The notes under the pieces: model-generated
The model's database searches: none
What the model was told of the DNA's origin: nothing
The model's input: the letters and a program-made list of their open reading frames with translations, nothing else
Shown: positions 50,501-62,161 of the stretch, one piece after another
Layout of the letters: each line of letters opens with the position of its first letter
Position numbering within the stretch: the first letter of the stretch is position 1
Origin: Alnus glutinosa
Lineage: Eukaryota; Streptophyta; Magnoliopsida; Fagales; Betulaceae
DNA: 64,000 nt
NCBI RefSeq assembly: GCF_958979055.1
Contig: NC_084893.1
Location: 5,769,071-5,833,070, forward strand
Direction: 5' to 3'
Translations under genes and position numbers: made by a program

Positions 50501-51728
50501 AATGTTTCTTCCATCTCCTATTTCAAACTTCAAAACTTTCCTAGCTTCCTCTCTCAATTTCAGTAACTTCCTCCAGCTCCAAGTGAAAGTTTGAGGAACT
50601 TTTATTTGCCAAAAGCTCTTTCCCTTCAATAAGTTTTCTTTTACCCAAGCAACCCAAAGAGATCCAGCTTTTGCAAGAAGACTCCAAATGTGCCTCATGA
50701 TTGCTGCTCCATTCCACTCTTCCAATTTCTTTATTCCCAATCCTCCTTCTCTCTTTTTTAATCTCTAAAAGTGATCCTAGATAATTTATTCATTTTCAAT
50801 TTTGTCCTATTAATTCATGAAGATAGCCTGTTTTTATTTTTTATTTTTAAAAAGGCTTATCATTATCCCCTTATGCAGGGGCAGTGGAGTTATTGGTGAG
50901 CAGCCTGTTATACTTCCCGGGACAGGGTTTGAATACTCATCTGCATGCCCCTTAAGCACTCCCAATGGCAGAATGGTAAGATGTGATAGTTTTGTTTTCT
51001 TTATCTCTTCATGGAAAGTTATAAAGCTAGATAGATTGGTACTGGATGTGGCCAGTAAATGATATAGTTATCAGATTGATAATGCCACCATTTTCAAAGT
51101 TTTGCACGTACAGCGTATGAATTTTGTATAGGATCTGCACCATAAAACAAACAAGAAAATTCCAGAAATGAACTATTAGAATCTTTCATATTCATCATCT
51201 TGAAGACCGTTTAAGATTGCTTTCAAAATTAGAGTTTTTAAAACCACGGTTTCAATGCCACACTTCACACTGTATGGGTGTTTGCCCCATCAAAAACAGA
51301 TCGTGTCCTCTCCAGAGAAGCATACTCCATGCTGGTGGTGGTGGGGCATATGGTTTTCTCTTGAATTTCATTTTTTCCTTGATATAGTAAGCATTTTGTG
51401 TTTGCTTTAGAGCTCTGGCGCATGAATACTGCTATGCCTCTATGAGAATTGCTTGTAGCTTGGAGAAAAAAGGTCCTTTAAGTTAAAATCTATGTAAGAC
51501 ATGTAATTTCATGCTAATCCTCCATTACAGATATGTTTATTTTAATGATAAGGATTGATTATCTTATATTTGAGATACCCAAAAATTCTAAATTTCTTTG
51601 GTTTTATTTAAATGCAGGAAGGGGACTTTGAGATGAAACACATCGATAAAGTAGACTCACAGTCTTTTAACGTAGCTATTGCCCCGTTTTCTCTCTCGAT
51701 ACTAGGAGATGACACTGATACTTTATGA
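47550..51728 (+). CDS. UVR-motif plus ApaG-domain protein, probably plastid-targeted
   Basis: Protein of 290 residues from exons 47550-47846, 48128-48241, 48856-48936, 49296-49468, 50879-50975 and 51618-51728, all in phase. Residues 1 to about 75 are Arg/Ser-rich and fit a transit peptide. Two UVR-like helical repeats follow ([20 protein letters not shown] then EAARIRDSL, and [20 protein letters not shown]). The C-terminal ApaG/DUF525 domain has [49 protein letters not shown] and [20 protein letters not shown]. ApaG domains are beta-sandwich binding modules whose role in plants is not settled. UVR motifs mediate contacts in chloroplast Clp and EXECUTER proteins. A second ATG five codons later (47565) is also possible. 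Intron 4 contains an antisense LINE fragment. Confidence 0.9.
49472..50800 (-). mobile_element. antisense LINE fragment in intron 4 of the ApaG gene
   Basis: Minus-strand frames between 49691 and 50740 read [24 protein letters not shown], [20 protein letters not shown] and [13 protein letters not shown]. The reverse transcriptase zinc-binding region (zf-RVT) follows: [47 protein letters not shown]. Frameshifts break it. The T/A-rich run at 49472-49501 fits the element's 3' A-tail. The reverse transcriptase core is absent, so it is 5'-truncated. Confidence 0.8.
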
Positions 51729-52770
51729 GAAACGAAGTGTGGCTTCACTTGAAGAGATGGAGGACTTACACGAGGTTATAAAATTGAAGGTTTAGAAAAC
51801 TTTATTCTCGTATTTTGCTATGCAAGTGTAAAAATCAGTGGGCTCGTTTGCTAACGTTTTTTAGAATGTGCTTTTAGCTCTTTGATTGTAATGCGACATA
51901 AAAATGAAAGTAGTTTTGACCGTTTTGTAAGTGCTTTATGGGTTGAGTTGTTTGTTAATATTTTGTTTTTTTGTTAAAAAGTAAAAAGCTATACTAAAAA
52001 AACATTAGCAAACGAGCCCCGTGTATTTTGCGTTGTGAGTGTAAAAACACATCTCCATTCTCGGGGAATAAAAGTTGATATTCTCATTTCATTGCTTGCC
52101 TAGATAGATATGAATGAATAAGCAGGAAACTTGCAAAAGAAATCAAGTTGTAGAGATGAATTTACATATTTTCCATTGATGATAGCTTCTGTCTCTCTAG
52201 TGATTTAAGAATTCTGACAGACAAATTATGTTCTTTTTTGTTCTGAGTTAGACAAAGTATGTTCCGATTGTATGGGGAAAGTATTAAAAGACAACTGAAG
52301 TAGAGTGTTGAGTCTCCCCCATCTTTTCTTCCGTTATATTCCAGCTAGCCATTTTCAAAAAATGCCAAGTTAAGTTCTTGATGGAGTAATCTGCAAGTAA
52401 CACTTCCCATTGAGTTTAGAAGAATTAAAGAAAGAAAAAAGGTTACTTTGAAAGAATATCGTTTGTAGGCCTGTACGAGCAGTAATATTGTTGATAATAT
52501 GAACTTCCTCAGCCTTTCACGAGAGGAGTTATATTGTTTTACATACATTCGAATAGATTACAACAGATTAGTTCCAAAGGTCAAAGAATATCTCTGATGC
52601 ATAACAAAAGATTGTTGTTATCCTTATCATTGCTTAGCCTTGTCTGGTGCAAGGAGAATTGAGTCATAAACAAGCCCTTGAGCCTTTGATAGGCCTCCAC
52701 ACTTAGAAAATAATGAAGATTCCCCATGTTTTTTTTATTTTTTTATTTTTATTTTTTTTATTTTAATGTG
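51729..52770. other. 3' flank of the ApaG gene and intergenic DNA
   Basis: Putative 3' UTR followed by AT-rich sequence. No gene recognised. Confidence 0.35.
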
Positions 52771-53320
52771 GTTGGCCTAATTTACAAATCCTTTTTTATG
52801 GTATAAATATTAATTCAAGGTTGATGTGGTAGGTGAAGATGACAATTTACTTATTGGAGTCAATTTCCATCCAAAATTTAATAGAATCCGTTTGGTTGCC
52901 ACGTCAGGTCCAATAAAAATGCGACATGTATCACTCTTTAATAAAAATAAATAAATTTATAATACTAAAAAAATTAATCATTTTCTAAAAAGAAAAAAGA
53001 GGCAGCCTCTTGGAAGGTGGCAGGGGTGGCTTGTGGGCTACCCCCATGGGATCTAGAGGTGGCTGCCAACCCCACCCCTTCCCCTACCTCCCTCCCTCTC
53101 TCTCTCTCTCTCTCTCTCTTTTTAAAATAAATATTTATATATTTTTTTTTAAAAAGTGACACATGTCGCGTTTTTATTGGGCCTGCCGTGGCAACAAAAC
53201 AAATTCTATTAAGTTGTGGACGGAAATTGACTCTAGGGAGTAAATTGTCATTTTCGCATACCATAGAGACTTCTGAATTATTTTTTATACCATATGAAAC
53301 GATTTGTAAATTAGGCTAAT
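52771..53320. mobile_element. fold-back element with about 180-bp terminal inverted repeats
   Basis: Left arm 52772-52955 and right arm about 53150-53319 are inverted copies: ggcctaatttacaaatc opposite gatttgtaaattagg, and gacatgtatcac opposite gtgacacatgtc. The centre is a CT-rich stretch (53085-53119) and a short less AT-rich block. No coding capacity and no exact target duplication found. Mutator-like or other MITE origin is open. Confidence 0.65.
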
Positions 53321-53334
53321 CATATGGACCAATT

Positions 53335-53655
53335 TTATATTTTTCTTTTTTCTTTTTCACAACAAAGTCAGAGCCCATAGATGTAAGAGATGAATCAATT
53401 GGTGACGATGAATTCCCGGTTATGATAATGTCATCAACATATATAAGAATAAATAATTGTAAATTAGCTGTCCAAAGCAAAAACAGAGATGAATCTAATC
53501 GAGAATTATGAAAGCCTAATTCCAACAATTTTGAACTCAAGCGAGCAAACCAATCCTGTGGAGCCTGCTTTAATCCATAAATAATTTTATATAATTTGCA
53601 CACGTGATCCAGAAATTCAAGGTGTGTGAACCCGTGAGGTTGTTTCATACAAACC
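53335..53655 (-). pseudogene. Ty1/copia reverse transcriptase remnant
   Basis: The minus strand encodes CKLYKIIYGLKQAPQDWFAR and LFILIYVDDIIITGNSSS: the conserved YGLKQAPR-W and YVDD blocks of copia reverse transcriptase. An in-frame stop lies just upstream and the rest of pol is absent. No LTRs were found nearby. Confidence 0.85.
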
Positions 53656-54451
53656 TACTCCCATAAAATGGTGTGGAAGAAGGCACCCGCTTATGATGTG
53701 TTGGAGACTAGTTTGCTTGGGATGCGTTCGAATGGGTGCAATTGGAAGAGACGTGTGAGAAGGTAGAGACACATTTGGAGTAGAAGAATTGGGCAATGAC
53801 GATTAACTCAGTTGAGAAAACTTGACTGAATATTAAAATAAGATGGAAGAATTGTAACGCCCTCAAAATTAATTGACTAAAAATTAGTTCGTAGTGTCAC
53901 TCATAACGCCCCCAAAAGAACTTAATTGACTAAAAATTATGCTCGATGAGAATTATACAAAAGAAAACACTATCACTACAAGGCTCCCGACGACTTCAAA
54001 TCTTCGCGAAAATTATGCCAGTAAGTGATTGCCCGTGAGAACGCCAAAACAATTTAACTTGAGCATGAATTATTTCACCTATAAATTGTGAATTTTTGAC
54101 GTACATGTTCTCTTGAAAATATGTTGTGAGCCCTATATTTTAGAAATCTGTCTTAAAACTGCAGCATGTGTTCTCCAGATTATGCTTTGAACTATCTCCA
54201 AAATGTACTGTTTTCGAAACTGGCATAATTGCTGTGATAATTCTCATCAAGCACAATTTGTTCAAAACCTCATGCTAAGACTTAATGATATTTTGATGAA
54301 ACTACCTCAAAACATCTCTGAAATAGCCATTTCAACCTTTCTGGCCCAATATGTTAGCTTAAATTGAAATGGAAGTAAAAGTGTAAAACCTTAAATTTTA
54401 TTATTTTAGTCTTTTAAATAAATGAATACATTTAAACATATTATATATATA
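53656..54451. other. intergenic, no gene recognised
   Basis: Contains a repeated phrase at 53855-53945 (taacgcc...aattgactaaaaatta twice, about 55 bases apart), otherwise unremarkable. Confidence 0.3.
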
Positions 54452-54629
54452 GCCGGTTACCGGTTATAACCGGTTTCACTATTTTCTAAAACCGGGAACT
54501 GCTCCTACATAACTGGTTACCGATTATTTCCAACCGGATACCAAACCGGTTGGCCGGTTATCCGATTACCGGTTGATACCCGATTACCAGTTACTAGCCA
54601 ATTATAACCGGCCGATTTTACACCCCTTA
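54452..54629 (-). mobile_element. ACCGGTT-rich hAT-like transposon end
   Basis: More than ten copies of the words ccggtta/accggtt/ccgatta lie within 180 bases. They end at gattttacacccctta, whose complement (taaggggtgtaaaatc) looks like the start of plant hAT elements. Clustered subterminal motifs are typical of hAT ends. The opposite end was not found. Confidence 0.45.
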
Positions 54630-54942
54630 GTATTATCTTTACTAAGGGCAGTTTTATATATATATATATATATATATAAATGAATTTTGACTCTTGGTTA
54701 AAAGTTTAATTTCATGCACTTGTTTTGTCTGTTTGGGATGTGCAACTTTCACCGATTGTTGAAGATGCATGCATGACTAAGTCTCCATTGAGTTACTGTG
54801 GTGAAAGACTATTAATTATGCAGGCCGCATTCATTCTGCAAAAGTTAATGGATAAAATAGTAAAGTTAAAATTGACTGTTAAGATTATTTTATTTTGGAG
54901 GTAACTGACGTCCCTTAAGGTTCATACAAGGATGACAATAAA

Positions 54943-54962
54943 TTATATATATATATATATAT

Positions 54963-54997
<35 letters not shown>
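54943..54997. repeat. compound (AT)n(GA)n microsatellite
   Basis: AT units run into about 17 GA units. Confidence 0.9.
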
Positions 54998-54999
<2 letters not shown>

Positions 55000-56578
55000 C
55001 TTCCAAGTCATGAACACGTTATATATGTTCTCAAACCCTCTGTGCATCTATTATGTTCATGAGGGATTGAAACGCCAATAAAACATCAATCCCACGTTTT
55101 TTGTCCATCTTTTTGTTGTTTGTTTCTATCTACAAGCAGACATGTTTCTTCACTAAAACTCACATGAAATCCCCTTTATATATATATATATATTTGACGT
55201 GAGTTTGCTCTAGCTCTAGCTCTAGCTTGCTTGGTTAGCGTGTTGAACTGCTTAAAACGTGGAAACCAAAAAAGCATGCCAATTAACCTGCCTTTTGTTG
55301 TGAACTCTTTGTTAATTATCGGCCTCTCTCTACTTCCTCCATCTCCTTTGCTTTTTAACTGAAAGTTGAGCACCTAAAGCTGTTCTTCAGGCACCATTAA
55401 TAGTCACTCCTTTTAACTCAAAGTTTCAGGAGCTGATTAAGCTGGGTTTTCCGATCCCTTCACAAAAAGCCACTGATCAATATGAAAGGTAAATTCTCTT
55501 TTTCTTATTAATTCCTCTCTTTATAAATATTGAATGCCCAGTACGTAGTAAATTAATACTTGTATTTTCTTCTTCATATTTCCATGGAAATGTCATGAAT
55601 ACATAGATAAGAAAGTGATTATTATTATTATTATTATTATTTTCCTTTCAACGATAGGCTAGCTAGAACAAGCATACGCGGGCTAAGGTCGCTCCGTTTG
55701 TTAATATGTTTTGTGTTGTTTGTTTGTGTTTTTATTTTGAGAATATATATATATATAGGATATTTTAGATAAGATTTCATGCGGTAATATATATTTTTCT
55801 TCAATTATGTGCAATACTTCCAAATCTCAACTAATTAAGGGCATCACACAACCTAGCTTGATTGGGGTCGTTAGTAGTTGAGACATGAAAGATGATAACC
55901 GGTTCATGCTTTTTTTGTTCCCATAACTAATAATTAAAGAAAAATATTTTTAATGATTTAAAACAAAGGCATCTATGAATTTCTATGAGATGATTTAAAC
56001 CAAAGCCAATTGTTTGTGCGAAGTGAAAATGATCGAGATTCCAGGCTATCTGGAATATATATATGGGTAGGCCTCGCAGTCTCGTCTTTTCACGGGGTTG
56101 TCAAATTACATGCAATTTGAACAACACTTGTTCCGAACAAACCCCACACCTCAAGCTGTCTAAAGATAGATGGGCCTTACAGTCTCATTTCTATGAGGCT
56201 GTCAAATCGAACAACCCGGCCAATTGCAAGAAATATTTATCCTAATCCTAACTAATGAGAAATAGAAAGAGTAGCATATATATATGCATGCCCATATGTA
56301 TATGTTTGCTTCACCAATATTTGATAATATCATGCTATTATGGGGTTGTAATTAAAAGCATGCATGATTTACGGATTTAGTAGTTCCAAAACCCTTGCTC
56401 TTTCCTACTCTCCAAGCAACTTGTAGCGTCTCGCTAATGCTGTGCTTGCTTGGCGGCCACGCTTGTCACGACGTTAAGAGGTTGTCATAAATTGTGGACT
56501 ACTTGACAATTATGTCAAACATTTGTCCAAAGAGTTTGACAACCTGTCCCTTTTTCTCCTTTGACAAGTGCAAGTGCA
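54998..56578. other. intergenic, no gene recognised
   Basis: Includes (TA)n runs, an (ATT)n run at 55619-55640 and the AG-CT hexamer run agctct near 55210. No gene supported. Confidence 0.3.
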
Positions 56579-56579
56579 A

Positions 56580-56605
56580 CCCCCCCCCCCCCCCCCCCCC
56601 CCCCC
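56580..56605. repeat. poly(C) tract
   Basis: Uninterrupted run of about 26 C. Confidence 0.9.
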
Positions 56606-56789
56606 ATATTTGTGCCAAAAAAAAATTAATATCAATACAAATTTTGCTTGTTACAAAGGAAGCATCCTCCCCGGCCCAATCAAAGATCTAACCAAAAATT
56701 AAAATAAAAAAAATTACAAAGAATTGAATGCTATCAAAAAATTTTGCTTGATAATGCTTTTTGTTTTTTAGCTGAAAAATAGGTTGAAC

Positions 56790-57195
56790 TTTACTTAAGG
56801 GTATCGAACTTTCATTCATTTTGAAAGAAGATACTATAACTTCAAAACGTCTCAATTAGAGGTCTTCCTTTATGATTTTCTGTTAAATCATATTAAAATT
56901 TTTAAAAATACCCCTCATTTTTTTAGGAAAAAAAATAATCTAGGATTTAGGTGTTGGTTATAATTTAGCGAAATTTGTACATACTCATGCCTGAATCTTT
57001 CAGATTTTTTATAATTTTTTTTTTTTAAAAAAATAAACACATGGGTATTTTGAAAATTTTGATAAAATTTAACGGAAGACTCCTAATTGATACTTTCCTA
57101 AAAATGGGTACTCAAAATTGAGACGTTTTGAAGTTCAGGTATTCTCTTTCAAAAAAATGTGAAAGTTGGATAATCTTAAGTGAAGTTATCCGTAA
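56790..57195. repeat. fold-back (MITE-like) element, family A copy 2
   Basis: Arms at about 56793-56925 and 57040-57192 are inverted copies: acttcaaaacgtctcaat opposite attgagacgttttgaagt. The core phrase aaaatacccctcatttttt is shared with the copy at 7670-7925. Confidence 0.65.
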
Positions 57196-57371
57196 AAAAT
57201 ATTATAATGTGATATAAAGGTGAAATCAGACTTAAGTATTTTGTCTTTACTTTTATTTTTTTTTTTGCTAAAAAGCAATTAAAGTGCAAACCTGATCAAG
57301 AACATTATCAAATGAATCTCTCAGCATCCATTTAACGATGAAAATAAATATAAATTATCTTCTCATCTATC

Positions 57372-57402
<31 letters not shown>

Positions 57403-58705
57403 TGTTCGGTTGCTTTTTTCCCCTTTTGTTCCTTTTCTTTTTGTTTTGTTGATTGATGGGGTAATTGAAGAGATGAAAGTTAAAAAGGCATGATAGTCGG
57501 TGTCTTTAATTTGTTCAACTTTAGAAGGCAGAATTGAGCCAAAGGGCAGAATACACCCTTTTTCTTTTTTTTTGCCTTTTTTTTTTCTTTTTTTTTTACT
57601 GTAGTAAATTAATTGCATGGTGTTGTGCTTCACGGCCTTCACGTTTTATTAATTTCTGTGTAATTACCCTTCCATTTCTGGGCCCAAAGAAGATTGCCGG
57701 CCAGATATGACCACTGATTGAAAGACACGTTTCACCGGTAGACAATTTTGCAATTTGATGACCAAGATCGTCCCTTTTACTTTCCTAACCCCATAAAGTT
57801 CACTTAAATTACCAAAATACCCCTTACGATAGCAAAACTTGCAAGGCAAGGGAGAAGATTATTTGAGAATTCTTACTATTACGTGTCTCCTTTGTTTATT
57901 GCCTTATTGGGTAAGAAACTATGAGAATGGCAACTCTTATTACTTTCCCGAACATGAGAGCCCTCTCCGACGGCCTATCGGATTAGAATTTTAATAATTA
58001 TTTATTCTAAAATTTATTTGAATATGTGAATTTTATATGAATTTTCTCACATTATAAGACTAAAATTATTAACAATTTAAATAAATAATTATAAGAAATT
58101 CTTTTACTTAAGCGGCTACTTCTCTGCAAAGGAGAGCCTTATCGGACAAGCTATCGGATTAGAGTTTTATAAGAATTCTTTCACATTATATATGCCTAAA
58201 TTATTAATAATTTGAATAAAAAATTACTATAAATCATTGTGAAAGCCCTCTCCCAATCCCTACAATTTTTTATAGCTCTCGTTGTTGGGCAATCAAAATG
58301 TTGAGAGTTATTTGGGTCCCACTTCTGAGGGCAAACAACAAGAAGATGATGCTTTAACTGGAAGCTAACGACCCAGCAATGAGCGTGCCTCAAAACAGCC
58401 CTACAAGTTTGTTTGTCCCACTTCCCTAATCAACCTTTCCTGATTGATGAATCATGGCATTTAATCATTTGCGTCAAACTTGGGTCCTACTCAGAAAATT
58501 TGTGGGATCCTACCTTTTCTCTTGATTGATGAATCATAGCCAAATCAATGGCCCAAATCATTTGGGTCCAACTTGGATCCTACTCCCAACCTTAATCTAG
58601 CATATCATTTCTCTTCCTATTTTGCCCCTTTATTTCTTTTATACAGCAAACTTGGACTCCAGTCCTAAAAGCATCGTCAAGCATTCCGACACAAAATCCC
58701 CCCCC

Positions 58706-58736
<31 letters not shown>

Positions 58737-58930
58737 TCTCTCTCTCGGTTTCTGTAACACAAAAAAACTTGAAAAGAGTGGGAGTCCAGAGAAAGGTGAC
58801 AAACATATGCATGTCTTTTGAGAATTAAATAATATTTGCAATTTGCATGGAAATACGGAGGCTGGTCAATTTTGCAAGAGATCTTGTTTATGGAAGAAAG
58901 CTTGTGCCTTGTGCCCAAAGCACACCACCC

Positions 58931-58934
<4 letters not shown>
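57196..58934. other. intergenic with microsatellites
   Basis: (TA)n at 57370-57400 and (CT)n at about 58705-58746. No gene recognised; open frames over the CT/GA tracts are artefacts of the repeat. Confidence 0.35.

Positions 58935-58983
<49 letters not shown>
58935..58983 (+). repeat. (CT)n tract upstream of the membrane protein gene
   Basis: About 24 CT units, roughly 740 bases upstream of the start codon. They could lie in the promoter or an untranslated exon. Confidence 0.9.
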
Positions 58984-58986
<3 letters not shown>

Positions 58987-59716
58987 CTAGTTTTGTAATC
59001 CAAAGCAAAGAAGCAAAGCATCTCGGCCTCTCTCACAAACCGCCCCATTCTCTTGCTTTCCCTTTTAAGTATAAGCCTTTCCTTTGCTTGTAACTCTGCT
59101 GATGCTTGGTCGTTAATAAGGTCAAAAAGGTGATGCATTTTGTTGTTTTGAGCTCTCTGTTGGACCAAATCTTCCATTGTGGTTGTCGTGTTTATTTATA
59201 TGAGAAACCAATGATCAATGTGACTGTTCATTAACCTCTTCCCAAATTTGTCTCATTTCATTCCTGGGTTTTTGTGATTACACTCTGTTTAGCCTTTCTG
59301 GATTTGGGTTTTCATTAACGTGTGATTGTCGGTTTGAGCACTTATACTCCACTTTCCTCACCCATTGATTCTTTTACTTTATTCTTTAGATATTTTGCAC
59401 TAAAGCTGTAATCTTTAGGAACTATTATGCCTTCTGGGTTTCATTTTCCTTAATTTCGCTTTCCACTCTGATTATTGTTTCATTAGGACTCTTGTAGGTT
59501 CCTGCTGTTTTTACTTCAAAATAAATTTTTATTTTTATTTTTTATTGTACTCTTAATTTGACAAGAACAAAATTTTGTTCAAGTTTCATTTGATTTTTGC
59601 ATTCCTGTCGTTTTTTTTTTCTCCTCAAATTCCCCTTTTGTTTTCTTCCCTGCTTGAGAATTTGGGAAAGTCACCCATCATTCCAAATCATAGTGAGTGA
59701 AGAATCAGAGAAGGAA

Positions 59717-59722
59717 ATGTAA
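59717..59722 (+). promoter_or_regulatory. start-stop upstream ORF (AUGUAA)
   Basis: The sequence atgtaa stands 4 bases before the main ATG at 59727. If the leader is transcribed as expected, this is a minimal uORF consisting of a start and a stop codon. In Arabidopsis, AUGUAA in the NIP5;1 leader causes boron-dependent ribosome stalling. Confidence 0.5.
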
Positions 59723-59726
59723 CGCC

Positions 59727-62161
59727 ATGAGTTTTTCAACAGGACCCTCAAAAGATTCTTGGCACCCAGTCATGGCTTCTGATACAACAACTTCAAGTTA
59801 CTGGCTGAACTGGAGGGTGTTGCTCTGTTCCATATGGGTCTGGATTTCCATGGTTTTCGCACTCTTTCTGATATGGAAATACGAAGGTTTCCGCAAACGC
59901 AGTCCCGGAGAAACCCAGCAACAAGAAGAAGCAGGAGCTTTATATGAGGATGAAACTTGGCGGCCATGTTTGAAAGGAATCCACCCTGCTTGGCTGCTAG
60001 CATTCAGAGTTTTTGCTTTCTTTGTGCTCTTAGTGCTGCTCATTGTCACTACTTTGACAGATGGAGGCGGCGGTCTATTTTACTTCTACACTCAGTAAGC
60101 TGTTCTTCGTTCTTGAGATTATTTCGTACTTCAGAAAGATCTGCATAATGATATGCTTTGAGGAATTTGTTTGTGTATAATTTTATTCTAATTCAACATG
60201 TTTTTTTTCTTCTTGTTTTTCTGGACAGGTGGACTTTTACATTAATCACCATTTATTTTGGGGTATGTTTTGCATCTTCAGCAAGCCTTCTCTGAAATTG
60301 TTATTTAGTTAATATGATTCATTCCTTTCTCTACCTATATCAATGCTTGAATCTCTTTCTTATCTATATTTTTTATTTGCTTGTGATCTCAATTGCCATG
60401 ACTAGCTCGGATCGTTGCTCTCCATGTATGGGTGTTACCAATATCATAAGAAAGCTGGTGGTGACAGGGTTGGTAATGTAGAGGGAGATGCAGAGCAAGG
60501 TACTGGTGGGGCTACTACACATGGGGAAAATTCTAAAATGTCTGATCCATCCAAAAGCTCTGGCCCCCATGAACAACATAATCTACGCAAACCTGCAGGC
60601 ATCTGGGGTTATGTGTTTCAAATAATTTTCCAGGTAATTTTTTCAAAAATAAGCTGCTGAAGTTGGAAAGTAGAATGGCTTTGTTTTCTTCCATGCTACT
60701 AGTTTTGACATTTTCTTGTTCTTGTAAACAGATGAATGCAGGTGCTGTTATGCTCACAGATTGTGTCTTTTGGTTTATCATTGTTCCTTTTCTTACAATG
60801 AAAGATTACAACCTAAATTTTGTAAGTATCATCTAGAGCTTCAATATAATTCTTTGTGATATTGTATTTGATTTTTATCTAAATAATAACCCTTCTCAAG
60901 TAATTTTGGTGGGATAGATAGTCAACTAGAAGCAGGAGTCTGTGGAATGAATTTATTTTACATCACATCATGAATCATTTTTACCTTCCCTGAATAAACC
61001 CCAGAATCTTGTACCACTAGACAGAGACCTTTAATGGTTTAACACTCTGCCAGCAGGCATTGCATCTTCCTAAAATAAGACCCATCTCCTTTTTAACTTG
61101 CAAATAGGACTCTTTTCTCCTTCCCCTTATCCCTCTCTCCATTCTACTGTGAATACTGATCATAAAAACCCGTCTTTTCCTTTTTCATTACTGCAGCTGA
61201 TTATAAACATGCACACAATCAATGCTGTTTTCCTGCTTGGTGACACGGCTTTGAATTCCTTGGTAAGTTGTTGCAATTAGCTCAATCTGCTCCTCATTTT
61301 CCCACTCCTATCATGAATATACATTATGTGAAAAGTTGTTTTCCCTTTTCAGCGGTTTCCGTGGTTTCGAATCGGATATTTCTCCCTATGGACAGTCGTT
61401 TATGTAGTTTTCCAGTGGATAGTTCATGCTAGTGTCAAACTCTGGTAAAAGCTTCATCTGTTATCTTTTTATTATCAGACAAAAAAACGTCATTTTTGTT
61501 ATCTAATAGGTAACTTCTGCCTTGACAAAAACAGGTGGCCATATCCATTTCTTGACTTGTCTTCTTCGTATGCTCCATTATGGTACGTACTCTTAACCAT
61601 TCACCTTGCAGTGTTCAGGACAAAATTCTGCTCTAAGAGTGCATTTGGCATCGCGTTTTTGCAAATCAAAAGTGCAGTTTTAAACCAAATGCTTAATTGC
61701 ATTTTTAAAAAGCACGTTTTGAAATCACAAATCCGAACTGACCTAAGCCTCATTTAACGAGAAATTTTTGTACATATCAGTTCTTGCACACAAATTTGAT
61801 GCATATTGAATCCATACTATCTTTACAATTTACATGCATCTGAAGTCATTCTGTCAAAAGCTGTATGTTGGGTTAAACAGACTGGTGGTTCTTCAGCATT
61901 GTGATCCAAATTCTTTTAAAATATCTTTTTTCTCTGCCATGAAACTTGCCCTCCTTCCTGATTTTTGTCCCAAAAGTTTATTTATTTATTTTTATTTTTA
62001 AATTTCTAACCCCTTTTCTTTTTGGCTGTGCTGGAATTTGAAGGTACTTGTCGGTGGCAGTAATGCATATCCCATGCTATGGCATCTTTGCTCTGATCAT
62101 GAAGCTGAAACATTTTGTGCTGTCAACCAAGTACCCGCAGTCCTATCAGTGCATGACATAA
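59727..62161 (+). CDS. conserved plant multi-pass membrane protein (At1g10660-like)
   Basis: Function unknown; this family of plant integral membrane proteins has no assigned activity. Eight exons in phase: 59727-60094, 60229-60262, 60406-60633, 60732-60821, 61197-61262, 61353-61444, 61535-61582, 62044-62161; 347 residues. Hydrophobic segments include VLLCSIWVWISMVFALFLIW, LLAFRVFAFFVLLVLLIVTT, TLITIYFGLGSLLSMYG, GAVMLTDCVFWFIIVPFL, HTINAVFLLGDTAL, GYFSLWTVVYVVFQWIVHAS and a last one near VAVMHIPCYGIFALIMKL: about seven. A polar, Gly/Ser/His-rich loop (residues about 145-195) separates the third and fourth. The ATG at 59727 (MSFSTGPSKDSWHP) is chosen because the in-frame codon further upstream is GTG. 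A start-stop uORF lies 4 bases before it. Confidence 0.88.

Noticed and set aside
54452..54629. possible CRISPR-like or satellite array
   Set aside because: Repeat units are short, irregularly spaced and in both orientations; fits a transposon end instead.
55483..55489. ATGAAAG|gtaaat as a possible short first exon
   Set aside because: No downstream exon with coding character or matching phase within several kb.
58592..59177. Arg/Glu-repeat open frames
   Set aside because: Translations of the GA/CT microsatellites.
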